The position numbers and the translations under genes were made by a program. Shown here piece by piece: positions 34,901-44,013 of a DNA stretch of 64,000 nucleotides. Source of the DNA: Rugalucina vietnamica (Eukaryota; Mollusca; Bivalvia; Lucinida; Lucinidae); NCBI GenBank assembly GCA_964017185.1, contig OZ024875.1:49307986-49371985 (forward strand). Direction: 5' to 3'. Below the pieces are notes generated by a model, which saw only the letters and a list, made by a program, of their open reading frames with translations, did no database searches and had not been told where the DNA came from. Numbering within the stretch: the stretch's first letter is position 1; every line of letters starts with the position of its first letter.

Positions 34901-37900
34901 TACTATCTGTGCAGTGAAAACAAAGGCGCTGATCAGCTTCCGCGAAGCTGATCTGCCCCTTTGTTTCCGCCCAAGCATTTTGTTGGTTTTCTTATGCAGT
35001 GGCTCATTAGATGTTACTCAAAGGACTGAGTTTGTGTGCTTACTATCAAAAATTAATATAATTAATACATTGAAAGTTAAAAGTGACAAACTGTTTGCCA
35101 TGGACTAATTATGACTGTTTATTTGATCTGAGGCTCATGAAAATAAGGAAAACTTTTTGTTAAAATTAACAAATTCAACCACTATGGTCACAAATTTTAG
35201 ATCATAATAAAAAATAATCACTTTAAAACTACGCAAGATCACTGAGTGGGTGAGCTGCCTCATGAGAAAACCAACAATCTGCCTAGGCGAAAACAAAGAC
35301 GCAGAACAGCTTCGCGGTAACCGCGAAGCTGATCAGCGCCTTTGTTTTCGCTACACGGATAGTAACATTCCTCTACTTTCTAAATCCGAAATTTCAAGCT
35401 TCTAGCCAGCTTCTATGACTTCCCAGGTCGGTTTGTGTCAGGCCTGGTCAGAAACCACATTGTTGGTTTTCCCACGAGGTGACTCTGGGTGTTTAACTCT
35501 TACAGCTCTTTTTTTTACATAAAAGAGTGACATACACCAGTCCTGGTATATGTATATATTCGATATCTTACCCTTCCGGAAGAACAACTTGGTCAGCAAG
35601 CAAATAATCTAGAAATTCTTGAGGAAGTGGGATGATCTGACTATAAATAAGCGAGAAAAAATATGAGTAATATATTGAGAAAACCTGTCCTTAACATATG
35701 AAAATACATGTATAACATCATGTTTTATAATAAAATAGTCATGCCAATATGATTTTAAACATTAATACATCTGGAAAACTTGTCCATATAATGATAGTTC
35801 GTCTCTCACTAATGAGAAAGACCATCATTATTTCTTGAATAGTGCTGATGTGTGTTGGTGAGTTCTTTGATGGCTGACTAGGCCAATTCTGGCTCTAAAC
35901 TGTCGGTTGCAAGTAGAGCAAGTCAATGTCATAGAGTCTGATGGTGGCACATTTGTTTTGGCTTTGCGCTCTCTTCGCTTTCTTTCAGCTTCACAGATTC
36001 TCTTCTTTTCATAAAGAGCTGCTCCTTTGTTGATGAGACCTCGCCACTTTGATCGCTCCTGTGCAGTCTGTTCCCAGGACCCCATTGGTATTTCGAAATC
36101 CTTCAGAGAGGCTTTGAGGGTGTCTTTGTAGCGTTTCTTCTGGCCACCTTGAGAGCGCTTTCCCTCCTGTAGTTCTCCATAGAAAACTTTCTTTGGAAGT
36201 CGCGCATCAGGCATTCTTATAACATGGCCAGTCCATCTTAGCTGTGCTAGCTTTAAGACTGTATGCATGCTTTGCATCCCTGCTTTCGTCAGGACCTCTG
36301 TGTCTGGAATCTTGTCCTGCCACTTGATTTTTAACAACTTTCTCAAACAGCTTAAGTGGAAATGGTTAAGTCTCTTTGCATGGCGTTGGTATACTGTCCA
36401 GGTCTCACATGCATACAAGAGGGTTGGCAGTACCACAGCCTTGTAGACTTTCAGCTTGGTGTCAAGCTTGATTCCATTTCGCTCCCAGACATTTGCACGG
36501 AGTTGTCCGAATGCCACACTAGCCTTTGCAATTCTGGCAGTGATCTCATCATCAATATGCACTGCTCTGGAGAGAGTGCTTCCCAGGTAGGTGAACTTGT
36601 CAACAACTTTCAGTTTTTGCCCATTCACAGTGATGGTTGGTTCATTATATGGCTTTCCGGGCGCTGGTTGGTGTACAACCTCTGTCTTTTTTGTGCTGAT
36701 TGTGAGATCATAGTTATCACATGACTGTGAGACTTGATCCATGGCTCTTTGCATTTTTGCCTCTGTGCTGGCATTCTTATCCATATCATCTGCATAGAGG
36801 AGCTCATCTAGCACATCAGTCTGGACCTTAGTTTTGGCTTGCAACCTTCTGAGGTTGAATATGTTGCCATCAAAACGGTACCTGATTGGAAAACCAGTGT
36901 CACTGTCCTGAAAAGCATCCATAAGCATGGCAGAAAACATCATGCTGAACAGTGTTGGTGCCAGAACACAGCCTTGTTTGACCCCATTTGTTACTTCAAA
37001 TGGTTCAGAGAACTCTCCATCATTTTGCACACGTGCCTGCATGCCATCATGAAACTGCCGCACCATTGCTATGAATCTGGGTGGACAGCCAAACTTGGCC
37101 ATGATTTTCCAGAGTCCATCACGACTAACAGTGTCAAAAGCTTTATACCCCACTTTTATATAGCAGAAGTGGGGTATGCGAGGGGGTTCTAACATATACC
37201 CACAATCTATGTTTTGAGCAAAAATAAGAAAAAATATTGAAGTTTTTTACTGAAAATTTTCAATTTTTACAACTTTAGAAAAATCTATATATTACACATG
37301 GGCATGTTTTCGTAATATTTCTAAGGTATATTTCAGGCAAAATAAAACATGATTTTCTGATCTTTTGCATTCTTTTCTCAAAATATGGATCATTAGTGCA
37401 CAACAAACTGAACAAAGTAGCAGATCCATGATTTTAAATTTACAAAAGGTGTATCATTTTCTTTATTTCATACAGTTTTTCTTAATTTCGACATGAAAAC
37501 AAAATAAACAATCTGGTCCTAAAATCTGCCATCATTTTTTTTTCTATACTGCAACACCCTCTCATTTTTTCTTTATTATAAAACTTGATATACTGAGTTG
37601 ATCATTTTCTGATAATCACCTCAGGCTGTAATTCTAAAACCTAAAAGCAGTAGGGAACTCCTGAAAACTATGCACAGAGACCTTTCCATTTTCTATTAGG
37701 CGTAAAAAAAATAGCAGCGTTCAAGACGGGGTAGAGTCGCTAGGTCGGAAAATCTTTTTCTTTTTTATGTATTTTTTCTGCGTTGAAAATGGGTATAAAA
37801 TGTAACAACACACTAAAACTAATTATAAGTTCTTGAAACAGACATGCAATCAAGTTAAAAACAATTAGGAAGCTATTAAAGAAAGTGAGGTTAAACGTTA

Positions 37901-38229
37901 TTGTTGCAGTTATCATAGGTTTTAAATCATTGTCTAAATTTCTCTTTTAAAAATGTTGAGGGTTGGTCGGTATACATAGAAATATTTTTATTTTATTTTT
38001 AAAAGCAATAAAAACTGCAGGGTCAGTGCAAAAATTCAGAGTCGGACGGGTAAGTGGAAACATAGAGCTCTGAATTTTATTTACCCCTTAGCCTACCTGC
38101 CTGTAAGGCTAAGGAAGTGATATCCAGATATCATTTCAAGCCTTAGCCAGGATACCTTTTTGTTGTGAAATCTTTGAACTTTGGATACCATGATGAAAAT
38201 GAACAGTTGAGCACTTCTGAAATCTTCAT
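19921..38229 (-). CDS. CDC123: CDC123, eIF2 assembly chaperone (ATP-grasp family), complete, 12 coding exons
   Basis: Exons, 5' to 3' on the minus strand: 38229-38156, 35640-35572, 34738-34678, 31937-31890, 28181-28086, 27492-27386, 25418-25285, 24898-24776, 21534-21506, 21216-21088, 20638-20504 and 19989-19921. They total 1074 nt (357 aa) with every phase closing; human CDC123 is 336 aa. Landmarks in order: [98 protein letters not shown] and [54 protein letters not shown], and [16 protein letters not shown] with an acidic tail. The Asp of FDVYR and the Asp/Asn of DFNPF match the metal/nucleotide-binding positions known for Cdc123. The protein binds eIF2-gamma and promotes eIF2 assembly in the cytosol. 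The gene spans 18 kb because its introns are filled with transposons. The last acceptor (19990) is the least certain junction. Confidence 0.95.
20089..20308 (+). mobile_element. Family C MITE, copy 3
   Basis: CAACGAAAACATGTCC...GGACAAGTTTTCGTAATG ends. Most of the central palindrome has been lost (only one ACATAGATTGTGGGT arm remains). It lies in the last CDC123 intron. Confidence 0.75.
21598..21745 (+). mobile_element. tRNA-derived SINE
   Basis: TGGTCCAGTGGTTAAGTCAC (A-box region), a decayed B-box, then CAAATGGGACTTTAAGCAGAGG and TATGACCTAAG, the same body as the SINEs at 10267 and 55130. It lies in CDC123 intron 8. Confidence 0.65.
21755..21968 (-). mobile_element. Family A MITE, copy 6
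   Basis: Starts GAGTCACAGC with AAAACCAACAA, ends TTGTTGGTTTTCTCAC...GGCTC. The central hairpin is shortened to GATCAGGGATCAGC. The flanks ATAT/ATAC are an imperfect duplication. Confidence 0.75.
22452..23330 (+). repeat. 147-bp tandem repeat, array 1 (six units)
   Basis: CAAAGTCAATGGA begins at 22452, 22598, 22745, 22892, 23039 and 23186 (spacing 146, then 147 four times). Unit words: ATATAGGTCAAGGGCACTGG, GTCAAGGTGCGTGCTTGAAG, ATGCAAGGTTTCACACTCAT. Confidence 0.95.
23435..24030 (+). repeat. 147-bp tandem repeat, array 2 (four units)
   Basis: The same unit begins at 23435, 23581, 23728 and 23875. Its first and last units match the first and last units of array 1 better than the middle ones, so the arrays differ by loss or gain of inner units. 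Confidence 0.95.
24295..24523 (+). mobile_element. Family A MITE, copy 7, rearranged
   Basis: The core AAAACAAAGGCGCTGATCAG and the right end (CGCAGCTC) are present. The left arm is replaced by an inverted piece of the same arm (24300-24350). It sits 10 bp before copy 8. Confidence 0.65.
24534..24769 (+). mobile_element. Family A MITE, copy 8, at the CDC123 exon 8 donor (target duplication ACTT)
   Basis: Complete 236-bp element, GAGCCTGTGCG to GGCGGCTC, flanked by ACTT at 24530-24533 and 24770-24773. On the minus strand the right-hand duplication AAGT forms the last four bases of the GTAAGT donor (24775-24770) of CDC123 exon 8. Confidence 0.9.
25426..26726 (+). mobile_element. Family B Helentron-like element, copy 2
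   Basis: Starts CCAGAGGACCAATGGTCC then CGCTCACCTGAG. About three diverged monomers follow, and it ends with GCCGGAGCATGGGTATACTA and the hairpin AGCTCACCTG...CAGGTGAGCT. In CDC123 intron 6 the start lies 8 bp from exon 7 and supplies the pyrimidine-rich CTCTGG just before TTTTCAG. Confidence 0.82.
26874..27107 (+). mobile_element. Family A MITE, copy 9
   Basis: Complete 234-bp element, GAGCCGCCTCG to GGTGGCTC, in CDC123 intron 6. The flanks (ATTT/AAAA) do not form a clean duplication. Confidence 0.85.
27625..27861 (+). mobile_element. Family C MITE, copy 5, target duplication TA
   Basis: 237 bp from CATCAAGATAACATGTCC to GGCATGTTTTTGTAATG, flanked by TA on both sides, as for Tc1/mariner-type MITEs. 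The long central palindrome is shortened. Confidence 0.8.
28415..31506 (+). mobile_element. Family B Helentron-like element, copy 3, carrying a hAT-like insertion
   Basis: CCAGAGGACCAATGGTCC start, about four monomers (GTTTCAGAGGAGAAGAT near the end of each), GGACGGACGACGG microsatellite, and closing hairpin GCTCACCTTGTGAGCC...GGCTCAGGTGAGCT. It inserted within an A-run of a family A MITE without a clear duplication. The microsatellite is split by the hAT-like element at 30342-31418. Confidence 0.82.
30342..31418. mobile_element. hAT-like non-autonomous element, 8-bp target duplication CGACGGAC
   Basis: Terminal inverted repeats CAGGGTTCGAA / TTCGAACCCTG, then CCCGGGT/ACCCGGG-rich subterminal stretches. 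The 8-bp duplication CGACGGAC is at 30334-30341 and 31419-31426. Size is 1077 bp with no transposase frame. An 8-bp duplication with CAGRG-type ends is typical of hAT. Because the target is itself a GACGG microsatellite, the duplication has a small risk of being coincidental. Confidence 0.82.
32087..32350 (+). mobile_element. tRNA-Ser-like SINE with AAC-rich tail
   Basis: GGTGGCCGAGTGGTTAAGAG is a type II tRNA-like A-box region. GGTTTGAGCTCC is a decayed B-box. The body runs to GGGATGTTAAACTGAATC and a CAACAACAAC-type tail. It lies in CDC123 intron 3. Confidence 0.7.
32889..34567 (+). mobile_element. Family B Helentron-like element, copy 4, carrying a pogo-like MITE
   Basis: CCAGAGGACCAATGGTCC start, about three monomers, GACGGACGGACGG microsatellite, GCCGGAGCATGGATATACTA and closing hairpin. 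Inserted between A bases of family C copy 6. Confidence 0.82.
33866..34052. mobile_element. pogo/Tigger-like MITE, target duplication TA
   Basis: 187 bp with inverted ends (CAGGTCAACCTCATTATAAC against CACTGCAACCTCGTTATAAC) and TA on both sides. The undisturbed family B sequence at 26206-26225 has a single TA at this place, so the insertion is supported by an empty site. Confidence 0.82.
34780..35005 (+). mobile_element. Family A MITE, copy 11
   Basis: GAGCCTGTGCGTGAG start, core hairpin with a shortened loop (CAGCTTCCGCGAAGCTG), GTGGCTC end. It lies in CDC123 intron 2. Confidence 0.82.
35252..35485 (-). mobile_element. Family A MITE, copy 12
   Basis: Inverse orientation, with AAAACCAACAATCTGCCTAG and the CGCGGTAACCGCG hairpin centre. 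It lies in CDC123 intron 2. Confidence 0.82.
35768..37317 (+). mobile_element. Family C MITE, copy 7, interrupted by a truncated LINE
   Basis: CATCTGGAAAACTTGTCC at 35768 and TACCCCACTTTTATATAGC onwards from about 37145 are the two parts. One arm of the central palindrome has been deleted. Confidence 0.75.
35791..37144 (-). mobile_element. 5'-truncated LINE with intact RT end and C2H2 zinc-finger tail
   Basis: An uninterrupted minus-strand frame runs to TAA at 35830-35828. It opens inside the RT domain at [15 protein letters not shown] and continues with [26 protein letters not shown] (catalytic YADD kept), [32 protein letters not shown] and a C-terminal finger [18 protein letters not shown]...H. 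The YLGS / CETWT / RWxGHVxRM set is typical of the RTE-like endonuclease-reverse transcriptase group. The copy starts mid-domain at a family C MITE, the usual result of abortive reverse transcription. The ~20 residues upstream of KAFD are translated from the MITE, so they are not part of the protein. It cannot move itself but is young, because the frame has no lesion. It lies in CDC123 intron 1. Confidence 0.88.
37318..38155. other. CDC123 intron 1 remainder, no repeat recognised
   Basis: AT-rich unique-looking sequence between the family C copy and exon 1. No coding signal. Confidence 0.4.
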
Positions 38230-38633
38230 CTTTGCATTTGGAACTGTCAAATCTTACTTGCAGTGTCTGGAAAAAATAGGCAATGAGCTGATTTTCTGAT
38301 GCAATATAGAAAAACAAATTGAAAGGAGAATATTTTGTTTATCAGCTTTCTGTCCTCAATATATCCACCATATTTGAGTAGATGCAAGAGGCCTAACAGT
38401 TATTCTGTGAAAATATTAAATCAGCATACAATACGGCAAATAAACAGATAAATAACACTTAAAACTTGATGTTCTGTTTATGTATTGTCCGAAATTATGT
38501 ACCCATTTGCTCTTTTTTAATGGAGAGTATTCGGAGGAATAGTCTATTTGTACAAACATCGTGTATATAATGTTGTTGTTGTTTCGTAGAGTTCCGCCGT
38601 TGACTTATCGGCGCACACGGTAAAACCGGTAAA

Positions 38634-38667
38634 AGGTGTGTGTGTGTGTGGGGGGGGGGGGGGGGAT
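38634..38667 (+). repeat. (GT)n followed by poly-G
   Basis: GTGTGTGTGTGTG run directly joined to a run of G, upstream of CDC123 and of the LINE ORF1. Confidence 0.9.
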
Positions 38668-39368
38668 TAAAGTTTATGTATCACTATACAACGTCAGTAT
38701 TTTCGTGAAGTCTTTAAAACGTTCTAGTGAATTGAATAACTGTGCTCCCGTGAATAAAAGTCTGTGATGTCTAATAAAACTAGAAGTGTTCTGGTGAATA
38801 AAAGTCTGTGAACTAAAAGTTTATCTACAAGCACTGTTCCACACTGGGCAGCTCGAAATTTTCCTTTGAGTCCATATTCTATTAAATCCAAATCCTCCCT
38901 AAGAAAGTATATCCGTCATCAAGACACGAACGGTACGTCGTATATGCGCCACTGTTTCGGGAGCTTACAAAGTGCTTAGACACTATGTAAAAACAAAGTG
39001 GAGCTAGATGTGTGGTGTAATGTCTTCAACACGGTATAATGGCGGGTTAAGTCGATGTTTTGTTACAGAGACAAAAATATGTGCTTTATGTGATTCTTGT
39101 GTTTTTGTCTTGGAGGAAATAAACTGAAATGAAGTAGTAACTTGACTTAATAATGTGGCATTAGAGAATTTTTGAAATTTGGAGTAGTTTGGAGTAAATA
39201 GCCTTCGAAGTATGTAACTTTATGTTTTCGATAACTGTATGACGTAACTGTTGGCTCAAACATTTAACCCATATAACTTCTATAACATAACGGTATTAAC
39301 AGTCCTTACGAACGAGCTTAAGGCATCTCCTCGTCACATTTTCCTGGTACAGTTGATGCCCAAAGGTA

Positions 39369-40400
39369 ATGAGCCGAACACCAGCTCCTGTAACACCCGC
39401 CTCACAAGGAAAGAAACGAGAGCTCACATCCCCGGAATTTGATTCAGACTCAAAGAAAAACAAATTAGTTCTTGATACTGACAGCTCAGAGTTCAATCCT
39501 AGTATTGACACTGACATTGAACCTCAAACAATGGAGTCTGATTCGTCTACTGGTACCGGGGAGACGCCACAGTCACATATTATTATTCCCGAGTCTGAGA
39601 TGCTGAAACTTTCATTAATGTTAAAAGATACATTCAAAGGCGAGATCGTCGGATTAGTAAACGGCATCGTTGACGGGGTAGTGAAAGGTCTTCAAGAACA
39701 GGTGAAGCAACTTGAAACAACGAACAAACGTTTGACTGAGGACAATGAGCTACTCCGTGCACGTGTCTCGACATTAGAGCGTAAAGTAGATCAAGGAGAA
39801 CAGTATAGTCGCAGAAACTGTTTAAGAATCTCTGGGATTAAAGAGGAACCAATCGAGAATACCGACAGCATTGTTCTTCGACTGGCTGCTGCTATCGATG
39901 CTGATGTCCACCTGCCTCAGATCGATCGCAGCCACAGGCTTGGAGATCCAACAAAACCACGAGTCAGACCTAGGGACATAATCGTGAAGTTCGATACTTA
40001 TCGTAGTCGCCAAGCGTTATTCAAACAACGCACAAATCTAAAACAGAGAGGCTACGAAGGCGTGTTTGTGAACGAAGACCTAAGGAAACTTCGTAGCGGT
40101 CTTCTATACAACGCAAGGTCTCTTGTGAAAGTAGAACTGCTAAAGGGCGCATGGTCTTCTGATGGTAACATTCTAGTGAAGGACTCAAAGGACAAGGTCC
40201 ATCGTATCAATGAAATCAGTGATCTATTCCAGTTCGGCCTCTTGGTGATGGGGCCTGGTCAGCCAAAGAAACCACGCCGTTCTAATCGTCCTACGGGGCC
40301 ACGACCGGGACCATTTGTTGCAGGTTGGGGTCACGCTAGTGCCGCCGTGGCCACCTTCTCAGAGGAACGTGACATGGAACATACTGATAGTCGTGTATAG
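39369..40400 (+). CDS. LINE ORF1-like protein (coiled coil plus RRM-like region)
   Basis: 343 aa, intact. The N-terminus (1-75) is Ser/Thr/Asp-rich and disordered-looking. A coiled coil (about 105-142, LQEQVKQLETTNKRLTEDNE...) is followed by QYSRRNCLRISGI, the entry into an RRM-like domain of retrotransposon ORF1 proteins, and by RSHRLGDP...RPRDIIVKF, KQRTNLKQRGYEGVFVNEDL. The tail is Pro/Arg/Gly-rich. Such proteins bind the element's RNA as trimers or multimers. ORF2 of a LINE lies 4.5 kb downstream on the same strand, with insertions between. The two ORFs probably belong to one element, but that is inference. Confidence 0.8.
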   Translation: MSRTPAPVTPASQGKKRELTSPEFDSDSKKNKLVLDTDSSEFNPSIDTDIEPQTMESDSSTGTGETPQSHIIIPESEMLKLSLMLKDTFKGEIVGLVNGIVDGVVKGLQEQVKQLETTNKRLTEDNELLRARVSTLERKVDQGEQYSRRNCLRISGIKEEPIENTDSIVLRLAAAIDADVHLPQIDRSHRLGDPTKPRVRPRDIIVKFDTYRSRQALFKQRTNLKQRGYEGVFVNEDLRKLRSGLLYNARSLVKVELLKGAWSSDGNILVKDSKDKVHRINEISDLFQFGLLVMGPGQPKKPRRSNRPTGPRPGPFVAGWGHASAAVATFSEERDMEHTDSRV

Positions 40401-41039
40401 GTCCTCACTAAATAATTTTGAACATGTACTGTATATGTGTGTGACAGCTTAACGATACTTTTGCCAATCAAATTTTAACAAGATTGACTTTGGCCAAAAT
40501 CGCTTACGCCTTATAACAAACTCAAATAAACGTTTGAATATAATCATAGCATTATATGTTTTCAAATCAGTTCATATATAGAGCCATTGGATGGTTTGAG
40601 AAGTATACAAAACTTCGTTTTCACTGTTTGCCTGATGAGATATAAGGTTGCTCTCATTCATTATATTACATTCGGCACATCGTTTCATTTAATATTACAT
40701 ATATGTGCAACAAATTATGAAGTACCTGATCGGACACCATATTGCTTGTAACTGGTTTTCGTAAAGTACATGGATTTTAATAGTTAAACAGTAACAGATA
40801 TTATTTCTTAAATAATGTACTTACAGCATAATCACCATCATGAAAAAAGTTATCATAGACTGCTGGGGCTCGTTTCACAAAGCGTTTTAAGACAAATTTT
40901 ATCCTAAGTTTGAACTTAGGACTAATTTCGGGATAAGATATGTCGCATCCTTAAGATGACCTAAGTTTAGTCCTAACAAAAGGACACAACTTATGATTGA
41001 ACTTATTTTATAGTAAACTAAAAATGGCGGACGTTTTCA

Positions 41040-41140
41040 TGTGAAGGAAAAACACAACAAAATATTACCAAGACCGGATTCGAACTCGGATTGCCTGGGC
41101 AGAAGACAACATAGTTTACCACTGAGCCACCGAGACATGT
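41040..41140 (-). mobile_element. tRNA-like sequence (SINE head) on the minus strand
   Basis: On the minus strand, GTCTCGGTGGCTCAGTGGTA looks like an A-box region and GAGTTCGAATCCGGTC like a perfect B-box with T-arm. Spacing is near that of a tRNA, but the acceptor stem does not close. A related, more decayed version is at 43725-43805. Confidence 0.6.
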
Positions 41141-41708
41141 TTTTTATACATTGGTTCAGTATTCATAAAGGCCAACAATTTAGTTTAGTTTGTTTGTTTG
41201 AGTTAATGCTTAACGCCCCATCAAGCCGAGACGTTGCCTCCTATTCCTGAGGCGTTCATACAAAATTAGGATGCCATGGCATCCAAAACGTGCTTCAAAT
41301 ATACTCAGTCAAACTTATAACGCAACAACGATTTATTTGTTATGTTATACAAATAAACTTTATTTCCACTGGATTAGATTGCCGTGCGATTGACACATCT
41401 AACAACATCTGGTTGTAACATTCTGTATTATGCGTCTCAAGAAATTAATCATTTTTCACGATCCAAAAGGAAGACTGACTTCCAGAATCTCTCCGGAGAC
41501 GCATGTCACAAAAATAACCGCTTTGGCCAATCTCGTTCGAGCTCAATGGTCCATACTCTGAAAGCCAAATTGTACCCTATTAAATCATAGGCGATTGCTG
41601 ACCAGCATATATATGGTAGGCTGTATTACATTTCATTGAAAAGCGAAAACATGCCATAATCGTGATGAGTTGTGTTTGGCTCAGTGTAAAGTACCAAAGT
41701 AAGGCTTA

Positions 41709-42944
41709 TGTTACGTCTACACTGGACCACGTTCTCACTACGTCCTTACCACGTCCTAAAAATTCAAGAACGTGGCGAGGACGGGGTCAAAATGAAACAA
41801 TTTCGGATTTCTAAGTTCCCACTACGTCCTTACTACGTCCCCGCCACGTTCTTATTACGTCCGCACCACGTCCTTACTACGTCCTTCACGTTTCCACTAC
41901 GTCCTCAATACGCGCTCACCAAGTTCATCCCGTTTCCACTACGTCCTTGCTACGTCCTCACAAAGACCAAGCAGTTCATACCACGCGCGAACTACGTTTC
42001 CAGTACGTTCTAACTGTAAATATATTAATCAGTCGTGTATTAAGAGTCAGATAAGTTGCGAAACAGCTTGAAATTGCAGTAAGAAAATGACGGGCGGACA
42101 ACATTTCCGGTGGTATTCGCATGAAATTGAAGAATGCCTCTATCCTCAACTCCGCTAGTAGTCGGTCGTAATGCCCATACTGAAGCCTCCTTTCAGCTGA
42201 TAGCCAAGGGCGCACCCAACAAGATCTTGCCCTTCTATTCTTCCTCCTGTGAAATAGCACAAGTGCAGCCTGTGCACCGAGTAAGGCATGATGTCCTTGA
42301 AGGAGAGCAAGTTACAAGAGTACTTCTCTGTTCATGTTTCGATTTCAATATGATTTAAATAAAAGCGAAAGCATTGCTTGAGGGTACGGGACAATTAAAA
42401 CAAAATTAATAAAACGTGGAGGACGTAGTTCGAACCTGGTGAGAACGTGATAAGAACCTACTAAGGACGTGTTAGGAACCGCTAGGACGTGATAAGAACG
42501 CAGTGCAGTCTTCTAGGACGCGGTAAGGACGTACAAGAAGCGTGGTATGGTCTTGTCGAGAACTTGATGGACGTAGCGAGGACGTAGCGAGGACGTAGTA
42601 GAAGCGTAGCGAGGTCTTGATGGTCTGCAACAAATTTGCATCGCGTCCACGAAGACCGCACTACGTTTGCGCCACGTTCTTTCTACGTCCTACAAGTTCC
42701 TACTACGTCCTTACCACGTCCTTACTACGTCCTTACTGCGTTCTAATTCCACCCCGTCCTCGCCACGTTTCTTTTGAGCATGTTCAAAATTTGACCAAGA
42801 CCTCCGCGTCCATCAAGACCTCACTACGTCCTTACTACGTTCCTACCACGTCCTACAAGACCGTACCACGTCCTCACTACGTCCTTATTTTTTTTAGGAC
42901 GTAGTAAGGACGTAGTGAGAACGTGGCCCGGTGTAGACGTAACA
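41709..42944. mobile_element. PIF/Harbinger-like element, target duplication TTA, with ACTACGTCC subrepeats
   Basis: Ends TGTTACGTCTACACTGG / CCGGTGTAGACGTAACA; 3-bp duplication TTA at 41706-41708 and 42945-42947. The family E copies at 9893 and 14100 show GGCTTAT uninterrupted. Both arms (about 320 and 530 bp) are built from ACTACGTCC/GGACGTAGT words that pair with each other. A HARBI1-like fragment in the centre supports the superfamily call. TTA fits the TWA target preference of Harbinger. Confidence 0.85.
42095..42260 (-). pseudogene. HARBI1-like transposase N-terminal fragment
   Basis: The minus-strand frame reads RRARSCWVRPWLSAERRLQY, then YDRLLAELR, then FFNFMRIPPEM. This is the characteristic N-terminal region of Harbinger transposase/HARBI1-type proteins (WVRPWL...QYxxLLxEL...FxNFxRxPPEMF). 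The DDE catalytic part is absent, so it is a remnant. It is preceded on the minus strand by an acceptor-like CTATTTCACAG. Confidence 0.75.
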
Positions 42945-43005
42945 TTATGTGTATGGATGGTTTTACCTAACCGAGGTTTCTAGGCAGGCTCAGACCTGAA
43001 CGGTT

Positions 43006-43333
43006 CATCAGGAAAACATGTCCGTGTAATGTTTACCCCCTTGAACCTCACTTTTGTATACCAAAACTGGGGTTTGCAGGGGTATACCTATTTTTCTTAT
43101 TTTTGCTCCAAAACATAGATTGTGGGTACTCGTTAGAACCGCCTCGCCGAGAACATAGATTGTGGGTACTCGTTAGAACCGCCTCGCCGAGAACATAGAT
43201 TGTGGGTACTCGTTAGAACCGCCTCGCCTACAATCTATGTTTTGGAGCAAAAACAAGAAAAATATCACAGATTTTCTACTGAAAATTTTCAATAAAAAGT
43301 CCCTGTATATTGCATGGGCATGTTTTCGCAATG
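43006..43333 (+). mobile_element. Family C MITE, copy 8, with a triplicated hairpin arm
   Basis: CATCAGGAAAACATGTCC to GGGCATGTTTTCGCAATG. The ~40-bp arm ACATAGATTGTGGGTACTCG...GAACCGCCTCGCC is repeated three times at about 43108-43230. Confidence 0.85.
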
Positions 43334-43724
43334 TAACCAGTAGCCTAATCAGATAGCCAGTCAGTAGCGTATAAGCTTTGCTTGGAGCGGTACAAGCAGC
43401 CCATCTATTATTTCTCAGGGCCCCAATGGGTCCATTTTTATTTTAACTGCAAACATCATGAACTGTATACATAATTGCTAGTATAACTAGACCTAAGTTC
43501 AATATGGCAAATTGACTATATTTCCCCAAATGATAAACAGATCGGCCGCCCGATGCATCAGATTTATCATTCAGTGTATAAGGCAAACACTCGTGTTAAA
43601 GAGATTTGGTTTCGATTTGCAGACGAAATAGCCTATAGCATTACAATGAAATAGTTGGTAGATCTAAGTGCATGTATTTATATTGAAATAGAAAGAAAAA
43701 AAAAAAAAGAAAAAAGAGAGAAAA

Positions 43725-43805
43725 TGGATTCGATCTCGGATCGCCTGGTTCATATTATGGCAAAAATACTAATTGAATTACTTGCATAAATCCACTGAGC
43801 TATCA
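43725..43805 (-). mobile_element. Decayed tRNA-like SINE head
   Basis: Minus-strand B-box-like CGAGATCGAATCC and A-box-like GATAGCTCAGTGGAT. It is enlarged by an A/T-rich insertion. Confidence 0.4.
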
Positions 43806-44013
43806 CCAATGCTAAATCAATTCTATTATTTAACATACTTGAAACTAAGTGTTTGTTGTGTTTGACCTTGAATTGAGATAAATCTTATGAGCAAGTCACA
43901 ACTTCAAACATAAGTTTAGTCTTACCGTTAAGATATATCACAAGTCACTCTGAGAGTAGTCTCGATCATAAGATAAGATATGTCATAAGAGAGCTTCGTG
44001 AAACGAGCTACTG

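Larger units (their letters stand above)
41165..43440 (+). repeat. Family E dispersed repeat, copy 3, with two insertions
   Basis: Starts GAGTTAATGCTTAACGCCCC and ends CTTGGAGCGGTACAAGCAGC...GGGCCCCAATGGGTCC. It is split by the Harbinger element (41709-42944) and family C copy 8 (43006-43333). Confidence 0.65.
40867..44009. mobile_element. Composite insertion bounded by inverted GCTCGTTTCAC ends
   Basis: The left end GGCTCGTTTCACAAAGC and right end GCTTCGTGAAACGAGC are inverted. The subterminal parts share TTATGA/AAGATATGTC words. Inside are two tRNA-like segments, family E, a Harbinger element and family C copy 8. The original element was probably a few hundred bp and later swelled. No clean target duplication is found (CTGG at both sides is possible). 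Confidence 0.5.

Noticed and set aside
36356-37192. Plus-strand frames of 122 and 117 aa
   Set aside because: Antisense shadows of the minus-strand LINE reverse transcriptase.
41040-41140. Possible genuine tRNA gene
   Set aside because: A- and B-box-like words are good, but acceptor stems do not pair; the same holds for 54290-54370 and 63383-63456. All are treated as SINE heads.
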